From contig NZ_QJRF01000067.1 of NCBI RefSeq assembly GCF_013393345.1, positions 207,350-271,349 on the forward strand: a DNA stretch of 64,000 nucleotides, given 5' to 3'. The DNA is from Pseudomonas taiwanensis. Its GTDB lineage: Bacteria > Pseudomonadota > Gammaproteobacteria > Pseudomonadales > Pseudomonadaceae. Shown piece after piece: positions 9,138 to 18,820 of this stretch. The notes beneath the pieces are model-generated. The model ran no database searches. It was not told the origin of the DNA and saw nothing but the letters and a program-made list of their open reading frames with translations. The stretch's first letter is position 1; the number at the start of each line of letters is the position of its first letter. Made by a program: the position numbers and the translations under genes.

Positions 9138-10739
9138 TCAGCTCAGTTTGCGCGGATGGGCGAAGGTGATGCGGAAGCAACTGCCACCTTGTTCGCGCGG
9201 TTTGTAGTCGAGGCGGGCCTGGTTGCTCTCGCAGAGTTCGCGGGAGATGTACAAGCCAAGTCCGGTGCCCTTGCTCTCAGTGGTGAAGAAGGGCTCGAAG
9301 ATATTGTGTACCTGCTCGGGTGGGACGCCGTCTCCGTCGTCTTCCACCTCCAGTACGGGCAGGTCGCTTTCCGGGTCGCGGAAGAGTTTGAGCCAGACCT
9401 GGCCCCGGGTGTTCTTCTGGGTGCTGTAGCGCAGTCCGTTCTGCACCAGGTTGGTCAGCACCTGGGTGAGCTGGTGCGGGTCCATGCGGGTCTGCAAGGT
9501 GCTGCCGAGCGTTGACAGGTGCAGGGTCTGGTCGGGGCTGGAGGATGTGCGGAACTCGCTGGCGAAACGGGTCAGCCAGTATTTGAGGTCCAGCAACTGG
9601 GGCTCGGACTGCCGCCGACGGGACAGCTGCAGCACGTTCTCGATCACCAGGTTCATGCGCCGCGAATGGTCCTGGATGATATGCGCCAGCCGCCGATCAG
9701 GACCCTGGAGCTCTTCCGATTCCTGCAGCAGTTGCGCCGCATGGCTGATGGCGCCCAGGGGATTGCGGATCTCATGGGCGATGCCTGCGGTCAGGCGACC
9801 GAGGGAGGCGAGCTTCAGCTGCTGGGCCTGCTGGGTGATCTGCGAGATGTCTTCGAGGAAGACCAGGACGTTCTGCTGATTGCCACTCTGCAAGTGAACG
9901 AAGCTGGGCTGCAGCGTTGGGCCATTGGCGAACGCCTGGAGGCTCTGCGGGCGCAAAGTGGGGTTGGCCAGCCACTGTTGCAGGCTCTCCAGCAGTTCGG
10001 GGCACTGGCCAACCAAAGGGCGTCGGGCCAGCGAATCCTTGCCCAGCAGGGATTGCGCGCCGTTGTTGGCGAGGAGAATCAGGTTCTGCGGGTTGAGTAC
10101 CAGGATGCCGGTGCGCATGCGTTCGAGAATCTGCGCGTTCAGTGCTTCCAGATTGGCCACATCCGCCGCGCGTTGCTCCGCGAGGTTTTCGCTGAGTTGC
10201 AGGCGCCGGCTCAGGCCCTGAAGGAGCAGCGCCGCGGCGAAGCACAAGGCGCCAAAGCCGCCGGCCTGGACGAACTGGCTGGCAGCCTGGGGGTGGCTAA
10301 TGCTCAGGTAGAAGGTCAGGTAGATCAGCCCTATGGCCGCGACCGCCGCCACCAGCAGGCCGATGCGTCCGCGCAGCAGGATGTTGGAGATGGCGACCGA
10401 AACCACGATGAGGTTGGCGATACCGCTGGGGGTGCCACCTGCCGCGAAAAACAGGGCGCACAACAGCAGCACGTCTACCACTGCCAGGCTGAAGACCTGC
10501 ACCATGCTCCGCGGGCGAGGTACCAGCGCGGCGATCAGGGTGTTGAGGATCAGGTAGAACCAGCTGGCGTTGCGGAACAGCTCCGGTCGCGCCAGGTCCA
10601 GGAGGCTGTCGTCCAGTTCACTGGAGATAAGGAGGACCAGTGCCAGGCCGATCAGCAGTCGATACAGGCTGTACAGGCGGAATATGCGCCGGCCCTGGGC
10701 GCTGAGTGCAGCAGGGGCGGGGAGGGTATCAGCGCTCAC
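9138..10739 (-). CDS. pilS: Sensor histidine kinase PilS
   Basis: Inner-membrane histidine kinase that monitors pilin levels in the membrane and controls PilR. The N-terminal ~190 residues carry several hydrophobic helices, about six. A PAS-like segment (residues ~210-310) follows, then the HisKA box GIAHEIRNPLGAISHAAQLL with the phospho-acceptor His. The ATPase domain has the N box LTNLVQNGLRYS, the G1 box DDGDGVPPE and G2 KGTGLGLYIS. 533 residues. Its start overlaps the upstream small membrane gene by 11 bases. Confidence 0.95.
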   Translation of the reverse strand: MSADTLPAPAALSAQGRRIFRLYSLYRLLIGLALVLLISSELDDSLLDLARPELFRNASWFYLILNTLIAALVPRPRSMVQVFSLAVVDVLLLCALFFAAGGTPSGIANLIVVSVAISNILLRGRIGLLVAAVAAIGLIYLTFYLSISHPQAASQFVQAGGFGALCFAAALLLQGLSRRLQLSENLAEQRAADVANLEALNAQILERMRTGILVLNPQNLILLANNGAQSLLGKDSLARRPLVGQCPELLESLQQWLANPTLRPQSLQAFANGPTLQPSFVHLQSGNQQNVLVFLEDISQITQQAQQLKLASLGRLTAGIAHEIRNPLGAISHAAQLLQESEELQGPDRRLAHIIQDHSRRMNLVIENVLQLSRRRQSEPQLLDLKYWLTRFASEFRTSSSPDQTLHLSTLGSTLQTRMDPHQLTQVLTNLVQNGLRYSTQKNTRGQVWLKLFRDPESDLPVLEVEDDGDGVPPEQVHNIFEPFFTTESKGTGLGLYISRELCESNQARLDYKPREQGGSCFRITFAHPRKLS

Positions 10740-11010
10740 CAGTGCTCTGGTCCTGTTCCAGGTGGGCCCGGCTGCAATACCAGCGATTGTCCTGGGACAG
10801 GGCGTGGCTACGGGGGACGTGCACGCCGCATTGAGCGCAGCGCACCATGGGCTGGTTGTCGTCCTGCTGGCGCGGCTGGGGGCGGGGCTTGGAAGGGGTC
10901 TTGAAGCGGCGCCACAGCCAGATGGCGGCGAAGATCACGACAATCCAGAACAGCAGGCGAAACATGCCGAAGGTGCTCTCTTCTTGATGGAAAGCTGGCA
11001 GTTTAGCCAA
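10729..11010 (-). CDS. Small membrane protein with C-terminal zinc-ribbon-like motif (PP0621 family)
   Basis: About 93 residues from a TTG start at 11010, which has a strong GAGGAG site seven bases upstream; the alternative ATG at 10965 would give 78 residues. One transmembrane helix (LLFWIVVIFAAIWLW) is followed by a basic, proline-rich linker. A small cysteine module, MVRCAQCGVHVP with a later WYCSRAHLEQ, looks like a zinc ribbon. It overlaps pilS and probably belongs to that operon. Family assignment is from memory; the function is unknown. Confidence 0.75.
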   Translation of the reverse strand: MAKLPAFHQEESTFGMFRLLFWIVVIFAAIWLWRRFKTPSKPRPQPRQQDDNQPMVRCAQCGVHVPRSHALSQDNRWYCSRAHLEQDQSTGER

Positions 11011-11137
11011 GCCGGTTCTCCTCGCACAGAGACCCGTCGCACGCTGTCACGACTTGCATGGTTTCCGCTGCGGGCGCTGCGGAGTATGTTGGCGTTGAGA
11101 CGTATTCGATGCCTTGTTCAACGCCCGGGAGGCGGTC

Positions 11138-12769
11138 ATGCGCCAGAGCCTGCGAATCGTGATGGCCCAGCTCAATCTCCGAGTCGGTGATGTCCAGGGC
11201 AATGTCGAGCGGATGATCGAGGAAGCGAACGCCGCCCGTGAGGCCTGGGAAGCGGATGTCATCGTCTTTCCTGAGCTGTCCCTGTGCGGTTATCCACCGG
11301 AGGACCTGCTCCTGCGTTCCAGCATGCAGCGGCGCATCGAGCAGGGGTTGCGGCAACTGCGCGACGAAGTCCGCGGCATCTACCTGGTGGTGGGGTATCC
11401 GTGGCTCGAGGAAGAGCTGCGCTACAACGCCTGCGCGGTGATCGCCGATGGCCAGCTGCTGGCCAGCTACTACAAGCAATGCCTGCCCAACTACCGGGTG
11501 TTCGACGAAAAGCGCTATTTCGAGCCGGGGCAGCAACCTTGCGTCGTGGATATCAAGGGCGTGCCGGTGGCGCTGGCGATCTGCGAGGACATCTGGTTCC
11601 CCGAGCCCATGGCCCAGGCCCGCGCTGCCGGGGCGAATCTGATGCTCAGTCTCAATGCCTCACCCTTCCATCTGGACAAGCAACTGGAGCGCGAGGAAGT
11701 GCTGGCGGAGCGGGGCGCCGAGGGTGGGATGCCGATCATCTACGTGAACCAGGTCGGCGGCCAGGACGAACTGGTGTTCGATGGCGGAAGTTGCGTCATG
11801 GACGCCAGTGGGATGATCTGCCAGCGCGCGCCAGCGTTCGTCGAAGGCCTGTATCCGGTGGACCTGCAATTGCTGGACGGGCGTTGGCTGCCCCGCCGGA
11901 CCCACTGCGCCGAGCTGCCGGAGGTGGAAGCCAGCGTTTACCAGGCGCTGGTGGTGGGCGTGCGCGACTATGTGCAGAAGAATGGCTTCAAGGGTGTGGT
12001 CCTGGGGTTGTCCGGCGGTATCGACTCGGCGCTGACCCTTGCGGTGGCTGTCGATGCCCTGGGCGCCGAGCGTGTAGAGGCAGTGATGATGCCCTACCAG
12101 TACACGTCGCAGATCAGTCTGGAGGATGCCGAGACCGAGGCGCGTCTGCTCGGCGTGGCCTATCGCGTACTTCCCATTGCTCCTGCCCTGGAGGGATTCC
12201 AGCAGGTGCTCGCACCGGTATTCGACGGCCATTCCCGCGATGCCAGTGAGGAGAACCTGCAGGCGCGCTGCCGTGGGGCGATCCTGATGGCGATTTCCAA
12301 TAAGAAGGGCAGCCTCGTGCTGACCACCGGCAACAAGAGCGAGCTGGCCGTGGGCTACGCGACCTTGTATGGCGATATGGCCGGCGGCTTCGATGTGCTC
12401 AAGGATGTGCCCAAGACCCTGGTGTTCCGCCTTGCCGAGTACCGCAACAGCCTTGGGCCAGTGATTCCGCCGCGAGTGATCGAAAGGCCGCCCTCTGCGG
12501 AGCTGGCACCCGGACAGCGCGATGAGGATTCGCTACCGCCTTATCCGGTGCTGGATGAGCTTCTCAAGCTCTACGTCGAGCACGATCTGTCGGCCAACGC
12601 CATCATCGCCGAGGGATTCGATGCGGACATGGTGAATCGCGTGCTGGCCATGGTCGATCGCAACGAACACAAGCGGCGCCAGGCGGCGATCGGCATCCGC
12701 GTGACCCAGCGGGGATTCGGCAGGGACCGGCGTTATCCGGTTACCTCCGGGTGGCGGTTGGGGGACTGA
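11138..12769 (+). CDS. nadE: Glutamine-dependent NAD+ synthetase
   Basis: Two-domain enzyme that converts deamido-NAD to NAD using ammonia from glutamine. The N-terminal nitrilase-type amidase (residues 1-~260) shows the Glu-Lys-Cys triad in FPELSLCGYPPED, YYKQCLPNYRVFDEKRYF and LAICEDIWF. The C-terminal synthetase has the pyrophosphate loop LGLSGGIDSALTLAV and the TGNKSELAVGYATLYGDMAGG signature. 543 residues from the ATG at 11138, preceded by GGGAGG; an earlier in-frame ATG at 11114 has no such site. It converges with bamD and shares its terminator. Confidence 0.95.
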   Translation: MRQSLRIVMAQLNLRVGDVQGNVERMIEEANAAREAWEADVIVFPELSLCGYPPEDLLLRSSMQRRIEQGLRQLRDEVRGIYLVVGYPWLEEELRYNACAVIADGQLLASYYKQCLPNYRVFDEKRYFEPGQQPCVVDIKGVPVALAICEDIWFPEPMAQARAAGANLMLSLNASPFHLDKQLEREEVLAERGAEGGMPIIYVNQVGGQDELVFDGGSCVMDASGMICQRAPAFVEGLYPVDLQLLDGRWLPRRTHCAELPEVEASVYQALVVGVRDYVQKNGFKGVVLGLSGGIDSALTLAVAVDALGAERVEAVMMPYQYTSQISLEDAETEARLLGVAYRVLPIAPALEGFQQVLAPVFDGHSRDASEENLQARCRGAILMAISNKKGSLVLTTGNKSELAVGYATLYGDMAGGFDVLKDVPKTLVFRLAEYRNSLGPVIPPRVIERPPSAELAPGQRDEDSLPPYPVLDELLKLYVEHDLSANAIIAEGFDADMVNRVLAMVDRNEHKRRQAAIGIRVTQRGFGRDRRYPVTSGWRLGD

Positions 12770-12791
12770 TGCCGGCGGCTGAAACGAAAAA

Positions 12792-12814
12792 GGGAGGCCA
12801 GTGGCCTCCCTTCT
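12792..12814. terminator. Bidirectional terminator between nadE and bamD
   Basis: An eight-base GC-rich stem, GGGAGGCC/GGCCTCCC, with loop AGT. It is flanked by A residues on the left and TTCT on the right, so it can end both convergent genes. Confidence 0.8.
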
Positions 12815-12833
12815 CTATCGCTTGCGGCGTTGT

Positions 12834-13853
12834 TCAGTCGAACAGGCCGAAGGTCATGTAGCTGAACCAGGAACGATCGTTCTGGTTGGCTTCGGACTCG
12901 TGCTCTTCTTCCTGCACTTCGTCCTGGTTCTCTGGCAGCAGTTCTGCAGGAATTTCTTCCTTGGCGTTTTCGTACTGCTTGATCACGTCCTGCGCGGCGC
13001 GGGTTTCGCCCGGCGGCAGCGGCGCGTCGCTCTCGATCAGGCCGAGGGTCGACTTGGCCAACCAGGAGCGGTTGTCGGCTTCTTCTTCGCGAGCCACGAA
13101 CTGCCCGTCAACCAGTTGTGGGTGGTCCGGGTAGTTCAGTTTCAGGGTTTCCAGGCTGGAAGCAGACAGGTCGTTAAGACCCAGGCGTTGGTAGGCTTCG
13201 ACCATTACGGCCAGGCCGTCGCCGACAGCGGGGGTTTCCTGGAAGTTTTCCACCACGTAGCGGCCGCGGTTGGCAGCGGCGACATAGGCCTGACGGGTCA
13301 GGTAGTAGTCGGCAACGTGGATTTCGTAGGCGGCCAGCAGGTTGCGCAGGTAGATCATGCGCTGCTTGGCGTCCGGGGCATAACGGCTGTTCGGGTAGCG
13401 GCTGGTGAGCTGGGCGAACTCGTTGTAGGAGTCGCGGGCGGCGCCCGGGTCACGCTTGGTCATGTCCAGCGGCAGGAAACGCGCCAGCAGGCCGCGATCC
13501 TGTTCGAAGGATGCCAGGCCCTTCAGGTAGTAGGCGTAGTCGACGTTCGGATGCTGCGGGTGCAGGCGGATGAAGCGCTCCGCGGCAGACTTGGCTGCTT
13601 CCGGCTCGACGTTCTTGTAGTAGGCGTAGATCAGCTCGAGCTGGGCCTGTTCGGCATAGCGGCCGAACGGATAGCGGGATTCCAGGGCCTTGAGCTTGGC
13701 GATGGCGGGGGTGTAGCTGCTGTTGTCCAGATCGGCCTGGGCCTGCTGATACAGCTCGGCTTCGCTCAGGTTCTCGTCCACCACTTCTTTATTGGAGGAA
13801 CAGGCGGCGGTGAGGGCGAGAGTGGCGATCAGCAGCAGGTGTTTCACTTGCAT
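12834..13853 (-). CDS. bamD: Outer membrane assembly lipoprotein BamD (ComL)
   Basis: Lipoprotein of the BAM complex, which inserts beta-barrel proteins into the outer membrane. The N-terminal signal peptide ends in lipobox LTAAC, so acylation would be on Cys18. Tetratricopeptide-like repeats follow ([20 protein letters not shown] and later repeats), including the family segment [17 protein letters not shown]. 339 residues, with an acidic Glu/Gln-rich C-terminal tail. It is divergent from rluD, as in PAO1 (PA4545/PA4544). Confidence 0.95.
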   Translation of the reverse strand: MQVKHLLLIATLALTAACSSNKEVVDENLSEAELYQQAQADLDNSSYTPAIAKLKALESRYPFGRYAEQAQLELIYAYYKNVEPEAAKSAAERFIRLHPQHPNVDYAYYLKGLASFEQDRGLLARFLPLDMTKRDPGAARDSYNEFAQLTSRYPNSRYAPDAKQRMIYLRNLLAAYEIHVADYYLTRQAYVAAANRGRYVVENFQETPAVGDGLAVMVEAYQRLGLNDLSASSLETLKLNYPDHPQLVDGQFVAREEEADNRSWLAKSTLGLIESDAPLPPGETRAAQDVIKQYENAKEEIPAELLPENQDEVQEEEHESEANQNDRSWFSYMTFGLFD

Positions 13854-14000
13854 GGCGGCTTGCGTCCCTGTGACGGCTGGCTGTCTTGCCTGGAGCCGTC
13901 CTGTTATGATGGGCGCCCCGGAACCCCCGGGACAAAGACGCAGTATTTAACCACAAGCGCGTAACCGAAACCAAAGGCTGCGCCCCCTCCGTTGTCGAGC

Positions 14001-14975
14001 ATGTCTTCCAATATCAAGCAGGTCATTCAACTCAGCGCCGAAGTGCCTTCCGAACTGGGCGGGCAACGTCTCGACCAAGTCGCTGCGCAACTCTTTTCCG
14101 AGCACTCCCGCTCCCGCCTTTCCGGCTGGATCAAGGACGGGCTTCTCACCGTTGATGGCAGCGTGCTGCGTCCGCGCGACATCGTGTATGGCGGAGCTCA
14201 GCTGGAGCTGAATGCCGAGCAGGAGTCCCAGGGTGAGTGGATAGCCCAGGACATCGAGCTGGATATCGTCTATGAAGACGATCACCTGTTGGTGCTGGAC
14301 AAGCCCGCCGGACTGGTGGTGCATCCGGCCGCCGGCCATGCCGACGGCACGTTGCTGAACGCACTGCTGCACCATGTGCCGGGGCTGGAGAATGTGCCGC
14401 GCGCCGGTATCGTCCACCGTCTGGACAAGGACACCACCGGTTTGATGGTGGTCGCCAAGTCCCTCGAGGCCCATACCAGCCTGGTGGCGCAGCTGCAGGC
14501 GCGCAGCGTGAGCCGTATTTATGAGGCCGTGGTGGTCGGTGTGATCACCTCCGGTGGCAAGGTGGATGCGCCGATTGGTCGTCATGGCCAGCAGCGCCAG
14601 CGCATGGCTGTGGTTGCCGGTGGCAAACCCGCAGTCAGTCATTACCGGGTGCTGGAGCGCTTCCGTTCGCATACGCATACCCGCGTCAAGCTGGAAACCG
14701 GCCGTACCCACCAGATTCGCGTGCACATGGCCTATGTGAACTTCCCGCTGGTGGGCGATCCGGTCTACGGCGGTCGTTTCCGCATTCCGCCTGCGGCGAG
14801 CCCGACGCTGGTCCAGACGCTCAAAGAGTTTCCGCGTCAGGCCCTGCATGCGCGCTTCCTCGAGCTGGATCACCCAGTGAGCGGTGAGCGCATGAAGTGG
14901 GAGTCGCCGCTGCCTGATGACTTCGTCTGGTTGCTGAGCCTGCTGCGCCAGGACCGCGAGTCCTTCGAGCAATGA
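14001..14975 (+). CDS. rluD: 23S rRNA pseudouridine synthase RluD
   Basis: Makes pseudouridines in helix 69 of 23S rRNA. An S4 RNA-binding domain covers residues ~15-80 (RLDQVAAQLF...RLSGWIKDGLLTVDG). The catalytic motif is HRLDKDTTGLMVVAK, with the active Asp. The family ending motif GRTHQIRVHMAYVNFPLVGD is present. 324 residues from the ATG at 14001; a TTG three codons upstream is also in frame. The stop overlaps the start of pgeF by four bases (ATGA). A TATGAT hexamer at 13905-13910 could be the -10 of its promoter, but no good -35 is seen. Confidence 0.95.
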   Translation: MSSNIKQVIQLSAEVPSELGGQRLDQVAAQLFSEHSRSRLSGWIKDGLLTVDGSVLRPRDIVYGGAQLELNAEQESQGEWIAQDIELDIVYEDDHLLVLDKPAGLVVHPAAGHADGTLLNALLHHVPGLENVPRAGIVHRLDKDTTGLMVVAKSLEAHTSLVAQLQARSVSRIYEAVVVGVITSGGKVDAPIGRHGQQRQRMAVVAGGKPAVSHYRVLERFRSHTHTRVKLETGRTHQIRVHMAYVNFPLVGDPVYGGRFRIPPAASPTLVQTLKEFPRQALHARFLELDHPVSGERMKWESPLPDDFVWLLSLLRQDRESFEQ

Positions 14976-15697
14976 ATACCTGGCTGACGCCCGACTGGCC
15001 CGCCCCGGCGCGGGTGAAGGCGTGCGTCACCACTCGCGAGGGTGGATTCAGCCAGTCTCCCTATGACGGCCTGAATCTCGGCAGCCATGTCGGCGATGAG
15101 CTGCAGACCGTGGAGCAGAACCGTCTTCTGCTGACCTCCAGCCTGGGCTGCCGCCCCGCATGGCTGAGCCAGGTGCACGGCGTGCGGGTTTCCAGGGCTG
15201 ATCCGTCCCGAGTGGACGAAGCGGATGCCAGTTGGACCGACGAACCAGGTATTGCCAGCGCGGTGCTGACCGCCGATTGCTTGCCCGCTCTGTTCTGCGA
15301 CCGCGCCGGTACCAAGGTCGCCGCCGCCCATGCCGGCTGGCGTGGGCTGGCCAATGGCGTACTGGAGGCCACGCTGGATGCACTGGCCCTGCCGCCCGAA
15401 GAGGTGTTGGTCTGGTTGGGGCCGGCCATTGGCCCCGCGTCATTCGAAGTCGGCCCCGAAGTGCGCGAGGCCTTCGTCACCCTTCATCCGCAGGCTGAGC
15501 AGGCATTCCAGGGCAGTAGCAATGCCGGGAAGTTCATGGCCGACCTCTATCAACTGGCCCGCATCCGCCTGGCCGCGCGAGGTGTGCACGCCGTTTCGGG
15601 TGGTGGCTTCTGCACCGTCAGCGACCCGCGCTTCTATTCCTACCGCCGTGCTTCGCGCACCGGCCGTTTCGCCAGCCTGGTCTGGTTGGCCGACTGA
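14972..15697 (+). CDS. pgeF: Multicopper-type laccase-domain protein PgeF (YfiH)
   Basis: 241-residue member of the YfiH family. Members act as zinc-dependent purine nucleoside phosphorylases or deaminases and, in enterobacteria, as peptidoglycan editing factors. Metal-site motifs are SQVHG, LTADCLPALFCD and AAHAGWRGL, followed by GPAIGP and FYSYRRASRTGR. It is translationally coupled to rluD, the usual arrangement in gamma-proteobacteria (PA4543 in PAO1). Confidence 0.93.
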   Translation: MNTWLTPDWPAPARVKACVTTREGGFSQSPYDGLNLGSHVGDELQTVEQNRLLLTSSLGCRPAWLSQVHGVRVSRADPSRVDEADASWTDEPGIASAVLTADCLPALFCDRAGTKVAAAHAGWRGLANGVLEATLDALALPPEEVLVWLGPAIGPASFEVGPEVREAFVTLHPQAEQAFQGSSNAGKFMADLYQLARIRLAARGVHAVSGGGFCTVSDPRFYSYRRASRTGRFASLVWLAD

Positions 15698-15733
15698 CTG
15701 CCTGTAACGGTCCTGCGCAAGCCATTGGCCTCG

Positions 15734-15765
15734 GATGATGGGTTTCGTTCCTCAACCCATCCTAC
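15734..15765. repeat. GTAGG(A/T)TGGG-type palindromic repeat
   Basis: A palindrome with arms GATGGGTT and AACCCATC around TTCGTTCCTC, ending CCTAC. It is of the same class as the copies at 37316, 46707 and 63842. It lies between pgeF and the clpB promoter. Confidence 0.6.
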
Positions 15766-15833
15766 GGGGTTTGCAGATTCGCTCCGACAGGCAGTCTGCT
15801 GCAACGCCACATGATGCCGGTCAATCGCATAAA

Positions 15834-15862
15834 GGTTGAATCGCCCAGAATCGTCCCTATCT
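15834..15862 (+). promoter_or_regulatory. Heat-shock (sigma-32) promoter of clpB
   Basis: GGTTGAA at 15834-15840, 14 bases, then CCCTATCT at 15855-15862. This fits the sigma-32 pattern (CTTGAA, 13-15 bases, CCCCATNT). It lies 75 bases before the clpB ATG. Confidence 0.75.
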
Positions 15863-15936
15863 AAGCTTCATCCCGGCGGGTTTTCGTAATCGGCGCCTTC
15901 ATCGTGCCGCCCGCTATCTGAAGGAAGGACGAATCC

Positions 15937-18501
15937 ATGCGAATTGACCGTTTGACCAGCAAGCTGCAACTGGCGCTCTCCGATGCGCAGTCCCTGGCAG
16001 TTGGCCATGACCACCCCGCTATAGAACCTGTACACCTGGTGCTGGCCCTGCTCGACCAGCAGGGCGGCTCCATCAGGCCGCTGCTGATGCAGGTGGGCTT
16101 CGACATCGCGGCGCTGCGTCAGGGCCTGACCCGCGAGCTCGATCATCTGCCGAAGATCCAGAATCCCACGGGCGACGTGAACCTGTCCCAGGACCTGGCG
16201 CGCCTGCTCAACCAGGCCGATCGACTGTCCCAGCAGAAGGGCGACCAGTTCATCTCCAGCGAACTGGTGCTGCTCGCCTCCATGGACGAGAACACCCGCC
16301 TCGGCAAGCTCCTGCTTGGCCAGGGCGTGACCCGCAAGGCGCTGGAAAATGCCGTCACCAACCTGCGCGGTGGCCAGGCCGTGAATGATCCTAATGTCGA
16401 GGAGTCCCGCCAGGCACTGGACAAATTCACCGTCGACCTGACCAAGCGTGCCGAAGAAGGCAAGCTGGACCCGGTGATTGGTCGTGACGACGAAATCCGC
16501 CGGACCATCCAAGTCCTGCAACGTCGTACCAAGAACAACCCCGTGCTGATCGGCGAGCCCGGCGTCGGCAAGACTGCCATCGCTGAAGGCCTGGCCCAGC
16601 GCATCGTCAATGGCGAAGTGCCGGACGGCCTGAAGGACAAGCGCCTGCTGGCCCTGGACATGGGGTCGCTGATCGCCGGTGCCAAGTTCCGCGGCGAGTT
16701 CGAGGAGCGCCTGAAGGGTGTGCTTAATGAACTCTCCAAGCAGGAAGGCCGAGTCATTCTCTTCATCGACGAGCTGCACACCATGGTCGGTGCCGGCAAG
16801 GCTGAAGGCGCCATGGATGCGGGCAACATGCTCAAGCCGGCGCTGGCCCGTGGTGAGCTGCACTGCGTTGGCGCGACCACACTGGACGAGTACCGCCAAT
16901 ACATCGAGAAAGATGCTGCGCTGGAACGCCGCTTCCAGAAGGTACTGGTGGATGAGCCGAGTGAGGAAGACACCATCGCCATCCTGCGCGGCCTGAAGGA
17001 GCGCTATGAGGTGCACCACGGTGTGACCATCACCGATGGCGCCATCATCGCCGCCGCCAAGCTGTCGCACCGTTACATCACCGACCGCCAGCTACCGGAC
17101 AAGGCCATCGACCTGATCGACGAAGCGGCCAGCCGCATCCGCATGGAGATCGACTCCAAGCCGGAAGCGCTGGACCGCCTCGATCGTCGCCTGATCCAGC
17201 TGAAGATCGAGCGCGAGGCTCTGAAGAAGGAAGAGGACGAAGCCACCCGGAAACGTCTGGCCAAGCTGGAAGAGGACATCCAGAAACTGGAGCGCGAATA
17301 CGCTGATCTGGAGGAAATCTGGAAGTCCGAGAAGGCCGAGGTTCAAGGCTCGGCGCAGATTCAGCAGAAGATCGAACAGGCTCGTCAGGACATGGAGGCC
17401 GCGCGACGCAAGGGTGACCTGCAGCGCATGGCCGAACTGCAATACGGCGTGATTCCGGACCTGGAACGCAGCCTGCAAATGGTTGACCAGCACGGCAAGA
17501 CCGAAAACCAGCTGCTGCGCAACAAGGTCACCGACGAAGAGATCGCCGAGGTGGTCTCCAAGTGGACCGGCATTCCGGTCGCCAAGATGATGGAAGGCGA
17601 GCGCGAGAAGCTGCTGCACATGGAAGAGGGGCTGCACAAGCGGGTCATCGGCCAGCACGAGGCGGTGGTCGCCGTGGCCAATGCCGTGCGTCGCTCCCGC
17701 GCCGGCCTGGCCGACCCGAATCGCCCCAGCGGCTCGTTCCTGTTCCTCGGCCCGACCGGGGTGGGCAAGACCGAGCTGTGCAAGGCCCTGGCCGAGTTCC
17801 TCTTCGACACCGAGGAGGCGCTGGTGCGCATCGACATGTCCGAATTCATGGAGAAACATTCCGTGGCGCGCCTGATCGGCGCACCGCCGGGCTATGTCGG
17901 CTACGAGGAAGGCGGCTACCTGACCGAAGCCGTTCGCCGCAAACCGTACTCGGTCGTGTTGATGGATGAGGTGGAAAAGGCTCACCCGGACGTGTTCAAC
18001 GTGCTGCTCCAGGTGCTGGAAGACGGTCGCCTGACCGACAGCCACGGCCGCACCGTGGACTTCCGCAACACGGTAATCGTCATGACCTCCAACCTCGGCT
18101 CCTCGCAGATTCAGGAACTGGTGGGTGATCGGGAAGCTCAGCGCGCTGCGGTGATGGACGCGGTAAGCATTCACTTCCGTCCCGAGTTCATCAACCGGAT
18201 CGACGAAGTGGTGGTATTCGAGCCCTTGGGTCGTGACCAGATCGGCGGCATCGCCGAGATCCAGCTGCAACGCCTGCGCAAGCGCCTGGCCGAGCGCGAG
18301 CTGAGTCTGGAGCTGAGTCCGGAGTCCCTGGACAAGCTGATTGCCGTGGGTTACGACCCGGTCTACGGTGCCCGACCGCTGAAGCGGGCAATCCAGCGCT
18401 GGATCGAGAACCCGCTGGCCCAGCAGATTCTTGCTGGCCAATTCGCGCCGGGTGCCACTATCAAGGCCAAGGTGGAAGGCGAGGAAATCGTCTTTAACTG
18501 A
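15937..18501 (+). CDS. clpB: Disaggregase ClpB
   Basis: Hsp100 chaperone that, with DnaK, extracts proteins from aggregates. The N domain (residues 1-~145) is followed by AAA-1 with Walker [10 protein letters not shown] and Walker [11 protein letters not shown] coiled-coil M domain (residues ~400-530) is rich in charged residues. AAA-2 has Walker [10 protein letters not shown], and the C-terminus has [12 protein letters not shown]. 854 residues, normal length. The ATG follows GGAAGGA. A sigma-32 promoter lies upstream, and the downstream terminator is interrupted by a miniature mobile element. Confidence 0.97.
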   Translation: MRIDRLTSKLQLALSDAQSLAVGHDHPAIEPVHLVLALLDQQGGSIRPLLMQVGFDIAALRQGLTRELDHLPKIQNPTGDVNLSQDLARLLNQADRLSQQKGDQFISSELVLLASMDENTRLGKLLLGQGVTRKALENAVTNLRGGQAVNDPNVEESRQALDKFTVDLTKRAEEGKLDPVIGRDDEIRRTIQVLQRRTKNNPVLIGEPGVGKTAIAEGLAQRIVNGEVPDGLKDKRLLALDMGSLIAGAKFRGEFEERLKGVLNELSKQEGRVILFIDELHTMVGAGKAEGAMDAGNMLKPALARGELHCVGATTLDEYRQYIEKDAALERRFQKVLVDEPSEEDTIAILRGLKERYEVHHGVTITDGAIIAAAKLSHRYITDRQLPDKAIDLIDEAASRIRMEIDSKPEALDRLDRRLIQLKIEREALKKEEDEATRKRLAKLEEDIQKLEREYADLEEIWKSEKAEVQGSAQIQQKIEQARQDMEAARRKGDLQRMAELQYGVIPDLERSLQMVDQHGKTENQLLRNKVTDEEIAEVVSKWTGIPVAKMMEGEREKLLHMEEGLHKRVIGQHEAVVAVANAVRRSRAGLADPNRPSGSFLFLGPTGVGKTELCKALAEFLFDTEEALVRIDMSEFMEKHSVARLIGAPPGYVGYEEGGYLTEAVRRKPYSVVLMDEVEKAHPDVFNVLLQVLEDGRLTDSHGRTVDFRNTVIVMTSNLGSSQIQELVGDREAQRAAVMDAVSIHFRPEFINRIDEVVVFEPLGRDQIGGIAEIQLQRLRKRLAERELSLELSPESLDKLIAVGYDPVYGARPLKRAIQRWIENPLAQQILAGQFAPGATIKAKVEGEEIVFN

Positions 18502-18523
18502 TTCCCGCTGATACGAAGAAGCC

Positions 18524-18732
18524 CCGCTATGCGGTAATGCTGTTCAGTTAGCCCCGCCCACGAGGTGTCGCTGTTGTTGTAGGAGCGAGCTTGCTCGCGA
18601 AGCTTTCCGGGATATCGCCCATTCGCCAGCAAGCTGGCTCCTACAGCGTTTCCCCGCTGCAGAAACCAAGAACGCCGCTCGCCCGTGAGGGATTAGCGGC
18701 GTTCTTATGTGAACAGCATTACCGCTATGCGG
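18524..18732. mobile_element. Miniature IS4-like element (MITE) inserted in the clpB terminator
   Basis: The 187-bp insert at 18535-18721 has perfect 12-bp terminal inverted repeats (TAATGCTGTTCA) and is bracketed by an 11-bp direct duplication, CCGCTATGCGG, at 18524-18534 and 18722-18732. Removing the insert and one duplication restores an ideal terminator, AGCCCCGC-TAT-GCGGGGC followed by T residues. The TAATGC ends and the 11-bp duplication are typical of the IS4 family, from memory. There is no transposase ORF inside, so it would have moved in trans. The right part has a strong hairpin (AAGAACGCCGCT/AGCGGCGTTCTT), and a REP pair occupies the middle. Confidence 0.8.
18579..18644. repeat. 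REP pair inside the miniature element
   Basis: A 'g' form REP (GTAGGAGCGAGCTTGCTCGC) and a facing 'c' form (GCCAGCAAGCTGGCTCCTAC) lie head to head in the 187-bp insert. REP spread into the element, or the element picked it up. Confidence 0.8.
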
Positions 18733-18758
18733 GGCTTTTTTTGCTGTGGCTGCATTAC

Positions 18759-18815
18759 GTAGCAGCTGGCTTGCCAGCGAATGGCTCCCTTTTTCGCTAG
18801 CAAGCTAGCTCCTAC
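18759..18815. repeat. Composite REP pair (gg/t forms)
   Basis: A GTAGCAGCTGGCTTGCCAGC form is followed by GAATGGCTCCC and a facing GCTAGCAAGCTAGCTCCTAC form. It is of the same composite layout as the copies at 26328, 41224 and 59842. It ends just after the PilZ gene stop. Confidence 0.85.
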
Positions 18816-18820
18816 AAGGC

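Noticed and set aside
11003..11536. A 177-codon minus-strand frame before nadE.
   Set aside because: It overlaps the N-terminal half of NadE in antisense and lacks a ribosome site; the NadE motifs are complete.
17092..18441. A 449-codon minus-strand frame opposite clpB.
   Set aside because: Antisense of clpB; no start site or domain.
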